DNA of 40,197 bases from an uncultured Prevotellaceae bacterium (GCA_902764705.1 CACWWZ010000026.1:1-40197); one strand, 5' to 3'; counted from the stretch's first letter, positions 17,125-25,245 are shown. Program-made: numbers and translations. The notes: generated from the sequence alone by a model not told the origin.

Positions 17125-17160
17125 CCCTTAACTCCTCACCTCTTAATTCTAAATTCTTAA

Positions 17161-19092
17161 TTAAACAATCACATCCGACCCCCGCTGACGAGCCAAGGCA
17201 TTACGCAGTTCCTGTGTCTGCTTGTATTCCTCCATCAGTTCACGGATAAGCTCCATATTCGAGCCCGCCTCTTTCAGTTGGCGCTGGACCTCCTTCATAT
17301 GTTGGTTGACGATGTCCATACGGAAATCGAGAATCAGGTGTTGCATACGCTGCCGCAGGTCGCGTTCGCTCTCTTGGCGTTCGAAGCTACGACTGAGCTG
17401 GTGGCTGTCGATACCCAACATCAAAGCCAGCTGACTGATTTCCGGATCAGGATGCTGCATGAAATAGCGGTCGGCTTTAAAGTCCTTGTCGGCAGAATGC
17501 TCGACGGCCTCGCTCAGAATCTTATTATATATAGGTGTCGAGAACGACAGATTGTCCTGCGACAGGTCGTAGTCAACATACTGAGCCACATTAAGACTTA
17601 TCGTCGTGCCGTCTTCTGCTTCAAGGTCGCTGAAAATAATCTCATCACCGTGACGGATGATGTTCTGGATGATGAGTCGCTCGACAGTACTCTCGAACGA
17701 CAGGCGATAGAACGAGGTATCCTCTTGCTGAGCGGCGGGCTGCTGACGCTGTTCCTCGCGCTCGGCAGTCTTGCGCTGTTCCTCCTTATCACCGGCAATA
17801 TATTTGTTCGTCTGGGTAATCAACGTCCGCTCGTCGACTTCCAACCGGCGGGCGCATTCACCAATATATGTAGCACGGATAATGGGATCAGGGATAACAC
17901 TCACCGAACGCACGATACTGTTGATGGCCTCGGCACGTTTGATGGGATCCTTCACGTTCTTCAGCATCAGCTCTGTCTTGAACTGGATGAAGTCCGTCTG
18001 ATGAGCCTCAATATAGTCCTTGAACTGCTGAGAGGTATGCTTGCGGGCAAAGGAGTCGGGGTCATCGCCATCGGGCAAGAGCAGCACCTTGACATTCATA
18101 CCCTCTTGCAACAGCATATCGGTACCACGCATAGCGGCATGGATACCAGCCTCATCGCCATCGTAAAGCAATACGATGTTCTGCGTGAAGCGTCGCAACA
18201 GCTTAATCTGGTATACACTCAGCGCCGTACCCGAGTTAGCCACCACATTCTCCAGTCCGCACTGGTGCATGGCAATAACATCGGTATAGCCCTCCACCAT
18301 GTATACGCAGTCTTCCTTGACAATGGCCTTTTTGGCCTGATAGATGCCATAAAGCTCGCGTTCCTTGTGATAGATCTCCGAGTCGGGCGAGTTGACATAT
18401 TTCTGTTGTACGCCCTTCGTGGCGGCATCAAGCTTACGACCACCAAACGCCACCACCTTGCCGCTGACATTCAACCACGGGAACATGGCACGCCCCGCAA
18501 AACGGTCATAGAGTCCTTTCTCATTTTCTCCACAAAGACCAGTCTTTACCAGAAACTCGGGTTTATAGCCTTTCCGCTTGGCTTCATTGGCTAATGCGTC
18601 ACGTTTCGAGAGCGCAAAGCCCAACTGGAACTTCTCGATGATATCGTCACGGATGCCGCGACTGCGGAAATATTGTTTGCCGATGGCCTGACCGTCGACG
18701 TCGTTCTTCAGAATCTCATGAAAGTACTGACACGCCCACTCGTTGACAATGAACATCGACTCACGCTCCGACTGCTCACGCTTCTCGTCGTCACTCAGTT
18801 CACGTTCTTGAATCTCGATATTATATTTCTTCGCCAACCAACGCAGGGCTTCAGGATAGGTAATCTGCTCGTGCTTCATCAGGAAATTGACGGCATTGCC
18901 GCCCTCTCCACAGGCGAAGCACTTACAAATCTGGCGGGCTGGCGACACCATAAACGACGGAGTCTTGTCGTCGTGGAAAGGACACAGGCCCTTGTAGTTA
19001 ACCCCCGCCTTGCGCAGGTTAACGAATTCGCCCACCACATCCACAATGTTGACGGCATCCATTATCTTGTCAACTGTCGCTCTGTCTATCAT
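17161..19092 (-). CDS. dnaG: DNA primase DnaG
   Basis: A 643-residue primase that makes RNA primers at the replication fork. The N-terminal CHC2 zinc finger uses C37, H40, C58 and C61 (CPFHDDKTPSF and CKCFACG). The catalytic core contains FAGRAMFPWLNVSGKVVAFGGR. The Toprim motifs are EGYTDV, with the catalytic glutamate E267, and LLYDGDEAG. The C-terminal helicase-binding region is helical and rich in Q and R. I start it at 19092 (MIDRATVDKIMDAVNIVDVVGEF); the longer frame adds 37 residues that overlap the promoter. The -7 box TATCTTTG ends only five bases before this ATG, so the message appears leaderless. Confidence 0.95.
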   Translation of the reverse strand: MIDRATVDKIMDAVNIVDVVGEFVNLRKAGVNYKGLCPFHDDKTPSFMVSPARQICKCFACGEGGNAVNFLMKHEQITYPEALRWLAKKYNIEIQERELSDDEKREQSERESMFIVNEWACQYFHEILKNDVDGQAIGKQYFRSRGIRDDIIEKFQLGFALSKRDALANEAKRKGYKPEFLVKTGLCGENEKGLYDRFAGRAMFPWLNVSGKVVAFGGRKLDAATKGVQQKYVNSPDSEIYHKERELYGIYQAKKAIVKEDCVYMVEGYTDVIAMHQCGLENVVANSGTALSVYQIKLLRRFTQNIVLLYDGDEAGIHAAMRGTDMLLQEGMNVKVLLLPDGDDPDSFARKHTSQQFKDYIEAHQTDFIQFKTELMLKNVKDPIKRAEAINSIVRSVSVIPDPIIRATYIGECARRLEVDERTLITQTNKYIAGDKEEQRKTAEREEQRQQPAAQQEDTSFYRLSFESTVERLIIQNIIRHGDEIIFSDLEAEDGTTISLNVAQYVDYDLSQDNLSFSTPIYNKILSEAVEHSADKDFKADRYFMQHPDPEISQLALMLGIDSHQLSRSFERQESERDLRQRMQHLILDFRMDIVNQHMKEVQRQLKEAGSNMELIRELMEEYKQTQELRNALARQRGSDVIV

Positions 19093-19097
19093 GCCTG

Positions 19098-19128
19098 CAA
19101 AGATAATGCAAATCGAGCGAAATGCAAA
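19098..19128 (-). promoter_or_regulatory. dnaG promoter, apparently leaderless
   Basis: On the minus strand TTTG (19125-19128) is followed after 19 bases by TATCTTTG (19098-19105), a full consensus promoter. CAGGC then leads straight into the ATG at 19092, so transcription should start at or next to the start codon. Confidence 0.75.
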
Positions 19129-19136
19129 ATAAATGT

Positions 19137-19181
19137 TGCACAAAATGCGCGCTTTGTGCACAAAAGGGTTGTTTTTGTGCA
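19137..19181. promoter_or_regulatory. Cluster of TTTGTGCA sites between dnaG and etfB
   Basis: TGCACAAA (19137-19144), the perfect palindrome TTTGTGCACAAA (19153-19164) and TTTGTGCA (19174-19181) stand about 20-21 bp apart, i.e. on one face of the helix. The cluster lies just upstream of the etfB -33 element. Repeated TTGTG half-sites suggest an operator for a dimeric regulator of the Rex or CRP/FNR kind; this is inference. Confidence 0.5.
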
Positions 19182-19186
19182 TTTTA

Positions 19187-19218
19187 TTTGGCTGTGTGCG
19201 CAAAAAGTCGTACCTTTG
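19187..19218 (+). promoter_or_regulatory. etfB operon promoter
   Basis: TTTG (19187-19190), a 20-base spacer and TACCTTTG (19211-19218) form a full Bacteroidetes promoter. The leader to the ATG at 19269 would be about 45 bases. Confidence 0.8.
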
Positions 19219-19268
19219 CAGCCGATTTTTGAGAAAAGGATATCATTTTTACACATTATTATAATAAT

Positions 19269-20141
19269 ATGGCATTAAAAATTGTAGTACTTGCTAAGCA
19301 GGTACCCGACACAAGAAACGTGGGTAAGGACGCCATGACTGCCGAAGGAACGGTGAACCGCGCTGCCCTACCCGCCATCTTCAATCCAGAAGATTTGAAT
19401 GCCCTGGAGCAGGCTCTTCGTCTGAAGGAGCAGAACCCAGGCTCAACAGTAGGAATCCTCACGATGGGTCCTCCACGTGCAGGTGAAATTATCCGTCAGG
19501 GACTTTATCGTGGCGCTGATACGGGCTGGTTGCTGACCGACCGTCTCTTCGCCGGTGCCGATACCCTCGCTACTTCTTATGCGCTGGCTACAGCCATCAA
19601 GAAGATTGGCGACGTAGATATCGTGATTGGTGGTCGTCAGGCTATCGACGGTGATACCGCTCAGGTAGGTCCTCAGGTGGCTCAGAAGCTGGGTCTCAAC
19701 CAGGTAACATACGCTGAGGAGGTTCTCTCTGTAAAGGATGGTAAGGCTACCATTAAGCGCGTCATCGACGGTGGTGTGGAGACTGTAGAGGCTCCTCTGC
19801 CTGTAGTGATTACTGTCAACGGTAGCGCTGCTCCTTGTCGTCCCCAGAACGCCAAGTTGGTGATGAAGTACAAGCGCGCTACCTGTCCTATGGAGCGTCC
19901 TGCCGAGGGTACTGCTTACGACTATCTGTACGATGAGCGTCCTGAGCTGACCCTGAACCAGTGGTCTGTTGCTGATGTGGACGGTGATGTTGCACAGTGC
20001 GGTCTCAGTGGTTCTCCCACGAAGGTGAAGACCATCAAAAACATCGTGTTCCAGGCTAAGGAGTCGAAAACTTTGACAGCTTCGGATGCTGATATTGAGG
20101 GTATGATTAAAGAATTGTTGGAAGAGAAAATCATTGGTTGA
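19269..20141 (+). CDS. etfB: Electron transfer flavoprotein, beta subunit
   Basis: A 290-residue EtfB, the small subunit of the heterodimeric flavoprotein that carries electrons from acyl-CoA dehydrogenases. LKIVVLAKQVPDT opens the nucleotide-binding fold. The family signatures are FNPEDLNALEQALRLKE, ILTMGPPRAGEIIRQGLYRGAD, and the conserved GGRQAIDGDTAQVGPQVAQKLGL. TVNGSAAPCRPQNAKLVMKYKRA follows. At 290 residues it is longer than the ~255 of classical aerobic EtfB, as in anaerobic and bifurcating types. It is the first gene of the operon, followed by a structured 79-base spacer before etfA. Confidence 0.93.
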   Translation: MALKIVVLAKQVPDTRNVGKDAMTAEGTVNRAALPAIFNPEDLNALEQALRLKEQNPGSTVGILTMGPPRAGEIIRQGLYRGADTGWLLTDRLFAGADTLATSYALATAIKKIGDVDIVIGGRQAIDGDTAQVGPQVAQKLGLNQVTYAEEVLSVKDGKATIKRVIDGGVETVEAPLPVVITVNGSAAPCRPQNAKLVMKYKRATCPMERPAEGTAYDYLYDERPELTLNQWSVADVDGDVAQCGLSGSPTKVKTIKNIVFQAKESKTLTASDADIEGMIKELLEEKIIG

Positions 20142-20142
20142 T

Positions 20143-20207
20143 ATGAATTTCTGGAGCAGCGAACGCCATCAAGCTCGCTTGGATGGCTGAGTCGCGACAG
20201 AAATCAT
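20143..20207 (+). other. Long stem-loop in the etfB-etfA spacer
   Basis: An outer stem pairs ATGAATTTCTG (20143-20153, one bulged A) with CAGAAATCAT (20198-20207). A middle GCGA/TCGC pair and an inner stem of GCCATC with GATGGC (20165-20170, 20182-20187), extended by AAG and CTT, complete it. The element fills nearly the whole spacer. It could set the ratio of the two subunits or protect one part of the message. It also holds a 15-codon open frame from 20143 that I do not call a gene. Confidence 0.5.
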
Positions 20208-20220
20208 AATTTAAAAAATT

Positions 20221-21243
20221 ATGAATAACGTATTTGTATATTGCGAAATAGAAGGTACTCAGGTACAGGAAGTATCTCAGGAGCTGCTGACTAAGGGTCG
20301 CAAGCTCGCCAATGAGCTGAACGTAGAGCTCCACGCCATTGTTGCCGGTACAGGTATCAAGGGCAAGGTTGAGGATCAGATTCTGCCTTATGGTGTTGAC
20401 AAGCTGTTTGTTTTCGACGCTAAGGACCTGTTCCCTTACACCTCAGCTCCTCACACGGATATCCTGGTAAACCTCTTCAAAGAGGAGCAGCCACAGATTT
20501 GCTTGATGGGTGCTACCGTGATTGGTCGTGACCTCGGTCCACGTGTATCATCATCACTGACCTCGGGTCTGACTGCTGACTGCACAGAGTTGGAGATTGG
20601 TCCTTTCGAGGATAAGAAGAACAATAAGACATACGAGAACCTGCTCTATCAGATTCGTCCTGCCTTCGGTGGTAACATCGTAGCTACCATCGTTAACCCC
20701 GACCACCGTCCACAGATGGCTACTGTACGCTCTGGCGTTATGCAGAAGGCTCTTTACGATGGCGAGTGCCGCAAGGAGGTTGTTTACCCAGAGGTAAGCA
20801 AGTATGTAAGCCCTGAGGCCTTCGTAGTTAAGGTTCTGGATCACCACGTTGAGGCTGCTAAGCACAACCTGAAGGGTGCACCTATCGTTGTAGCCGGTGG
20901 TTACGGTATGGGTTGCAAGGAGAACTTCGACCAGCTGTTCGAGTTGGCTAAGGTGCTGCATGGCGAGGTTGGTGGTAGCCGTGCTGCTGTTGATGCAGGC
21001 TGGCTCGACCACGACCGTCAGATTGGTCAGACAGGTGTTACCGTTCATCCAAAGGTATACATCGCCTGCGGTATCTCTGGACAGATTCAGCACATCGCTG
21101 GTATGCAGGATTCTGGCATTATCATCTCTATCAACAGCGATCCCGATGCTCCTATCAACAAGATTGCCGACTACGTAATTGTTGGCACCGTTGAGGAGGT
21201 TGTACCTAAGCTGATCAAGTACTACAAGCAGAATAGCAAATAA
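20221..21243 (+). CDS. etfA: Electron transfer flavoprotein, alpha subunit
   Basis: A 340-residue EtfA, the FAD-binding subunit paired with EtfB. The N-terminal half is the variable alpha/beta domain, with VFVYCEIEGTQVQEVSQELL at the start and GATVIGRDLGPRVSSSLTSGLTADCTEL in the middle. The C-terminal FAD domain is well conserved: GGSRAAVDAGWLDHDRQIGQTG, PKVYIACGISGQIQHIAGM, and SINSDPDAPINKIADYVIVG. Its length and complete signature leave little doubt. Its stop codon TAA shares a base with the ATG of the next small gene (TAATG), so the two are translationally coupled. Confidence 0.95.
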   Translation: MNNVFVYCEIEGTQVQEVSQELLTKGRKLANELNVELHAIVAGTGIKGKVEDQILPYGVDKLFVFDAKDLFPYTSAPHTDILVNLFKEEQPQICLMGATVIGRDLGPRVSSSLTSGLTADCTELEIGPFEDKKNNKTYENLLYQIRPAFGGNIVATIVNPDHRPQMATVRSGVMQKALYDGECRKEVVYPEVSKYVSPEAFVVKVLDHHVEAAKHNLKGAPIVVAGGYGMGCKENFDQLFELAKVLHGEVGGSRAAVDAGWLDHDRQIGQTGVTVHPKVYIACGISGQIQHIAGMQDSGIIISINSDPDAPINKIADYVIVGTVEEVVPKLIKYYKQNSK

Positions 21244-21410
21244 TGAAGAATAAATTTGCCTTGATTCTCCTTTTTGTAGCGACGTTGATATTCGCCTATG
21301 ACGTTATCACTCTTGACTCATTGGTCTTAAAAGTCATTCGCGGCATACTTGCGATTGTATGTGCAATTGCTTGTTACGGAGAATTCAAGAAAATAAAAGA
21401 AAATAAATAA
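21243..21410 (+). CDS. Small membrane protein (55 aa) between etfA and acyl-CoA dehydrogenase
   Basis: A 55-residue reading frame whose ATG overlaps the etfA stop codon (TAATG) and whose stop lies two bases before the acyl-CoA dehydrogenase ATG. The translation begins MKNKFALILLFVATLIFAYD and ends with the basic tail YGEFKKIKENK. Two hydrophobic segments (about residues 5-19 and 30-46) suggest a small double-spanning membrane protein with both ends in the cytoplasm. I do not recognise a family. Its exact fit between two coupled genes, with no spare bases, and its signal-like hydrophobic pattern are the grounds for calling it. It might tether the ETF or dehydrogenase to the membrane, but that is a guess. 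Confidence 0.6.
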   Translation: MKNKFALILLFVATLIFAYDVITLDSLVLKVIRGILAIVCAIACYGEFKKIKENK

Positions 21411-21412
21411 TT

Positions 21413-23143
21413 ATGGCAAACTATTATAGTGATCACCCAGAGATTGGATTCTATCTGAACCATCCTCTGATGAAGCGCATCGTTGAGCTCAAGGAGCGCA
21501 ACTTCGAAGATGCCAAGAAGTATGACTACGCTCCCGTTGACCTGGGCGATGCTATCGAGAACTACAAGCAGATTCTCGACATCACCGGCGACGTGGCTGC
21601 AAACATCATCGAGCCTAACTCTGAGGACGTTGACCTCGAAGGTCCACACCTCGAGAATGGTCGTATGATCTACGCCTCTAAGACTTACGAGAACCTCGAC
21701 GCCACCCGTAAGGCTGGTTTGTGGGGTGTAAGTATGCCTCGTCGTTACGGCGGTCTGAACCTGCCTAACACAGTGTTCTCTATGCTCTCTGAGATGATTT
21801 CTTCGGCTGATGCCGGTTTCCAGAACATCTGGAGCCTGCAGAGCTGTATCGATACCCTCTATGAGTTCGGTAGCGAGGAGCAGCGCCAGAAGTACATCCC
21901 ACGCGTTTGCGCTGGTGAGGGTATGAGTATGGACCTGACTGAGCCTGATGCTGGTTCCGACCTGCAGCGCGTAATGCTGAAGGCTACCTTCGACGAGAAG
22001 GAGAACTGCTGGCGCCTGAATGGTGTTAAGCGCTTCATCACCAACGGTGATAGCGACATCCACCTCGTGCTGGCTCGTTCTGAGGAGGGCACCAAGGACG
22101 GACGTGGTCTGTCGATGTTCATCTACGACAAGCGTCAGGGCGGTGTTGACGTTCGTCACATCGAGCACAAGCTGGGTATCCATGGCTCACCTACCTGTGA
22201 GCTCACCTATAAGAACGCTAAGGCAGAACTCTGCGGTAGCACACGTCTGGGTCTGATCAAGTACGTGATGGCTCTGATGAACGGCGCCCGTTTGGGTATC
22301 GCCGCACAGTCTGTAGGTGTTGAGCAGGAGGCTTACAACGAGGGCCTGGCTTACGCTAAGGAGCGTCAGCAGTTCGGTGACAAGATCATCAACTTCCCCG
22401 CTGTTTACGATATGCTCTCTCGCATGAAGGCTAAGCTCGATGCTGGTCGTGCACTGCTGTACGAGACAGCTTGCTACGTGGACATCTACAAGTGCCTCGA
22501 GGACATCGAGCGCGACCGCAAACTCGAGCCCGAGGAGAAGCAGGAGTTGAAGAAGTATCAGCGTTTGGCTGATGCCTTCACACCACTCGCCAAGGGTATG
22601 AACTCAGAGTACGCTAACCAGAACGCCTACGATGCTATCAGCATCCACGGTGGTTCAGGCTTCATCATGGAGTACAAGAGCCAGCGTCTGTTCCGCGATG
22701 CACGTATCTTCTCAATCTACGAGGGTACCACTCAGCTCCAGGTTGTAGCCGCTATCCGCTATATCACCAACGGCACCATGCTCGCCAACATCAAGGAGAT
22801 GGCTGCCGGTTTGGTACCCAGCGATTCTGTCGCTGGTCTCAAGGCCCGCGTCGAGAAGCTCATCCCAGTTTACGAGGAGGCTCTCGCTAACGTGAAGGCG
22901 CTGGAGAATCAGGATGCACAGGACTTCCTGGCCCGTCGTCTGTACGACATGACTGCCGAGCTCGTGATGTCGCTGCTCATCATCCGCGATGCCACCAAGG
23001 CTCCTGAGCTCTTCGAGAAGAGCGCCAACGTCTATGTTCGTATGACTGAGGAGGACGTTCTTGGTAAGTCTGCTTACATCAAGGCCTTCCAGGTAGAAGA
23101 CCTCGAGAACTTCCGCGCTGCTGAGACTGAGGAAGAAGAATAG
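21413..23143 (+). CDS. Acyl-CoA dehydrogenase family protein (long type)
   Basis: A 576-residue FAD-dependent acyl-CoA dehydrogenase, which oxidises an acyl-CoA to the enoyl-CoA or works in reverse, passing electrons to or from ETF. Signatures: YGGLNLPNTVFSMLSEMIS, LTEPDAGSDLQ (FAD and substrate loop), RFITNGDSDIHLVLAR, and HKLGIHGSPTCELTY. YAKERQQFGDKIINFPAV follows. The catalytic base is probably E437 in IYEGTTQLQ. It is about 190 residues longer than the short-chain enzymes, with a C-terminal helical extension (from about residue 450) like the AcyldhC-type domain. That places it among the long dehydrogenases whose substrates are poorly known; a short-chain substrate cannot be assumed. The operon with etfBA supplies its electron carrier. 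Confidence 0.9.
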   Translation: MANYYSDHPEIGFYLNHPLMKRIVELKERNFEDAKKYDYAPVDLGDAIENYKQILDITGDVAANIIEPNSEDVDLEGPHLENGRMIYASKTYENLDATRKAGLWGVSMPRRYGGLNLPNTVFSMLSEMISSADAGFQNIWSLQSCIDTLYEFGSEEQRQKYIPRVCAGEGMSMDLTEPDAGSDLQRVMLKATFDEKENCWRLNGVKRFITNGDSDIHLVLARSEEGTKDGRGLSMFIYDKRQGGVDVRHIEHKLGIHGSPTCELTYKNAKAELCGSTRLGLIKYVMALMNGARLGIAAQSVGVEQEAYNEGLAYAKERQQFGDKIINFPAVYDMLSRMKAKLDAGRALLYETACYVDIYKCLEDIERDRKLEPEEKQELKKYQRLADAFTPLAKGMNSEYANQNAYDAISIHGGSGFIMEYKSQRLFRDARIFSIYEGTTQLQVVAAIRYITNGTMLANIKEMAAGLVPSDSVAGLKARVEKLIPVYEEALANVKALENQDAQDFLARRLYDMTAELVMSLLIIRDATKAPELFEKSANVYVRMTEEDVLGKSAYIKAFQVEDLENFRAAETEEEE

Positions 23144-23213
23144 AAGGAGATAGAAGGAGATAGAAGGAGACGCGGCAAAGCCGCATAACTTCTTCTAACT
23201 CCTTCTAACTCCT
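23141..23213 (+). repeat. 10-bp tandem repeats forming an imperfect hairpin after the dehydrogenase gene
   Basis: Three exact copies of TAGAAGGAGA (23141-23170), the first containing the TAG stop codon, are followed by a GCGGC-AAA-GCCGC hairpin (23172-23184). Units of TTCTAACTCC follow and are nearly complementary to the first array. The whole can fold into one long imperfect stem. Confidence 0.75.
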
Positions 23214-23251
23214 AAAGAATAAAGGGGACTTTCACGTCCCCTTTATTCTTT
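23214..23251. terminator. Strong bidirectional terminator
   Basis: A perfect 16-bp stem pairs AAAGAATAAAGGGGAC (23214-23229) with GTCCCCTTTATTCTTT (23236-23251) around loop TTTCAC. It lies between the convergent dehydrogenase and guanine deaminase genes, with A- and T-rich arms serving both strands. Confidence 0.9.
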
Positions 23252-24550
23252 TCAATCCACCTTCGGTTCGGGCACCTCCTGGCCGCGACAGAAGCGATGC
23301 ACTATCTGGCGGTCGTCGCCCACATAGATGAAGCGCTCCAAGCGGTGTTGCAGCGAGTACTCAGAAGGATAGAGCACGGCATCGTCGATGACCAGCGCGT
23401 CGAAGTCGTAACCGGGTTCGAAGCTTCCCACCTTACCAAAGAAACTTCCTGCCGACTTGGTGGCAATCCAGAATATCTCGGAAAGGGTCAGGAACGCCTT
23501 GTTGTGGTCTTGCTGGTAGTGCATCTTGCTGACCTGGATGGCATAGACCAGCATGCGGAACATGTTCAGGTCGTGACCGCCGCTGATGTCGCTACCCAAG
23601 CCGATGTGCACACCCTCGTCAAGGAAGGTGCGGAGAGGTGCCATACCTGACGCGATATTGAAGTTCGACGTGGGACAGTGGGCCACCATCACGCCATTGC
23701 GTTTCATCAGTTCCAGTTCCTCACCCTTCGTCCACACGCAGTGCGCCATGATGGTCGGTGTCTGTCCGAAGAGTCCATAACGGTTGTAGGCATCGCCATA
23801 GCTCTTGCTTTCCGGCTCCAGCTCAGCCACCCAGGCAATCTCCGACACGTTCTCCGACAGGTGCGACTGTACGGGCAGCTGGTATTTCTTGGCCAATTCA
23901 CCACAGGCCTTCAGCAACTCCGGCGTACACGACGGCACGAAGCGCGGTGTGATAATGGGCCGTACCAGTCCGTCTGGATTACCGAACTCGGCTATCAGTT
24001 TCTCGTTGCCCTCGACGGCGGCATCCACATCTTCGCAAAGGGCATCGGGACAGTTGCGGTTCATGGCCACCTTGCCCACCAACGCACCCATGCCAGCCTC
24101 CTGATACAGCTTCATGAGTATACGGGTGCTCTCCGTATGAACGGTACCGAAGACCACGCTACGCATCGTACCGAACAGCCACTGGGTATGCAGGAAACGG
24201 CGATACATGCGCTCGGCATATTCTACGTCCGCATACTTCGACTCCTCGGGGAACGTGTAGTTCTGCAACCACGGAAGCAGTTCCAGATCCATCGCCACGC
24301 CCTGGTTATGCACCTGTGGGGCATGCACGTGCATGTCGTTCATAGCGGGGATGAGCAGTTTGTCACCAAAGTCGATGAACTCAGCACGTTGAACGTTGAA
24401 CGCTGGAAATTGAACTTTAAGGTCTTCCAGACTATTTGCAACACCAACAACACGGCCGTCATCACCTACTGCGACATAACCATTCTCAAATACCTCAAAA
24501 CGGTCCTTCTCCTTCGTAAAGAGAATATGAGCTTTATATACTTTTTTCAT
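23252..24550 (-). CDS. guaD: Guanine deaminase-like amidohydrolase
   Basis: A 432-residue metal-dependent amidohydrolase, most likely guanine deaminase, which turns guanine into xanthine and ammonia in purine salvage. The metal-binding MHVHAPQ motif (H74, H76) carries the A-P-Q that marks guanine deaminases. VAMNRNCPDALCED, ITPRFVPSCTPELL, QSHLSENVSEIAWV and MAHCVWTKGEE, with its metal histidine, follow in the usual order. The last metal aspartate is in GLGSDISGGHDLNMF. The length is right for the family and no signal peptide is present. Its start overlaps the stop of the upstream cytidylate-kinase-like gene by 4 bp, so the pair forms a small nucleotide-metabolism operon. Confidence 0.88.
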   Translation of the reverse strand: MKKVYKAHILFTKEKDRFEVFENGYVAVGDDGRVVGVANSLEDLKVQFPAFNVQRAEFIDFGDKLLIPAMNDMHVHAPQVHNQGVAMDLELLPWLQNYTFPEESKYADVEYAERMYRRFLHTQWLFGTMRSVVFGTVHTESTRILMKLYQEAGMGALVGKVAMNRNCPDALCEDVDAAVEGNEKLIAEFGNPDGLVRPIITPRFVPSCTPELLKACGELAKKYQLPVQSHLSENVSEIAWVAELEPESKSYGDAYNRYGLFGQTPTIMAHCVWTKGEELELMKRNGVMVAHCPTSNFNIASGMAPLRTFLDEGVHIGLGSDISGGHDLNMFRMLVYAIQVSKMHYQQDHNKAFLTLSEIFWIATKSAGSFFGKVGSFEPGYDFDALVIDDAVLYPSEYSLQHRLERFIYVGDDRQIVHRFCRGQEVPEPKVD

Positions 24551-25170
24551 CCTTCAATACATTTCATTAAAAAATCCACTGCACCATTCACACCGAACTT
24601 ACGCACATCCAGCGAGATGTCGTAATTCGTGGCATCCTTCCAGTCACGTCCCGTAAACTTCTTCGTATACAGTTCACGGCTATAGTCGTTGTCCACAATC
24701 ATTGCTGCAGCATCATGCTCGCTGATGTCGTACTTCTCGGCAATGCGCCGTTTGCGGCAGTCCACACTCGAATGAATGAAAATCTTCAGCGCATTCGGAT
24801 GGTCGGCAAAGACGTCGAATCCGCAACGGCCCACAATGACACACGACTCCTCTTCAGCAATCTTACGGATGGCATCACACTGAGCCCGGAACAGCGCATG
24901 ACTCGTCTCTCCCTGCTCCATTCCGTCATATTGTGCATTAGCCATATATGTACGATAGAAGTTGGTGAAGTCGTCACGCCACAGCGGGTTCCGCGACTCA
25001 ATCTTCTCCACGGCGTCCTCTACGATTCCCATTCGCGAGGCCACCTCGTTCAGTATCTGCTTGTCCAGCAACTTCACTCCGAGCCGGCGAGCCAGCTCCG
25101 CACCAATCTCATGTCCGCCCGTTCCAAACTGGCGGCTAATGGTAATCACGAATTTATCCTCTTTGTTCAT
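24547..25170 (-). CDS. Cytidylate kinase-like family protein
   Basis: A 207-residue P-loop protein of the cytidylate kinase-like family (PF13189 type), distinct from the housekeeping Cmk. The N-terminus FVITISRQFGTGGHEIGAELARRLG holds a P-loop variant, and LLDKQILNEVASRMG follows. CVIVGRCGFDVF and IFIHSSVDCRKRRIAEKYDI make up the rest of the fold. Substrate is unproven; kinases of this group probably act on a nucleotide or related phosphate acceptor. I start it at the ATG at 25170: the longer frame begins at a TTG inside the promoter box. It overlaps guaD by 4 bp, which supports a shared purine or pyrimidine salvage context. Confidence 0.8.
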   Translation of the reverse strand: MNKEDKFVITISRQFGTGGHEIGAELARRLGVKLLDKQILNEVASRMGIVEDAVEKIESRNPLWRDDFTNFYRTYMANAQYDGMEQGETSHALFRAQCDAIRKIAEEESCVIVGRCGFDVFADHPNALKIFIHSSVDCRKRRIAEKYDISEHDAAAMIVDNDYSRELYTKKFTGRDWKDATNYDISLDVRKFGVNGAVDFLMKCIEG

Positions 25171-25197
25171 AGCCGTAGGGTTTTTAGTTCTTTTTGG

Positions 25198-25228
25198 CAA
25201 AGATACGAAATTCCTGCGATATTTACAA
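25198..25228 (-). promoter_or_regulatory. Promoter of the cytidylate-kinase-like / guaD operon
   Basis: On the minus strand TTG (25226-25228), a 20-base spacer and TATCTTTG (25198-25205) precede the ATG at 25170. The leader would be about 20 bases. Confidence 0.65.
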
Positions 25229-25245
25229 GCGTTTTAGCAACTTTT

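Noticed and set aside
17278-18594. Long plus-strand frame (438 codons) opposite dnaG
   Set aside because: It is a shadow of dnaG, whose motifs and promoter are unambiguous.
20143-20190. 15-codon frame in the etfB-etfA spacer
   Set aside because: It coincides with the arms of a stem-loop, which explains its sequence better than a peptide does.
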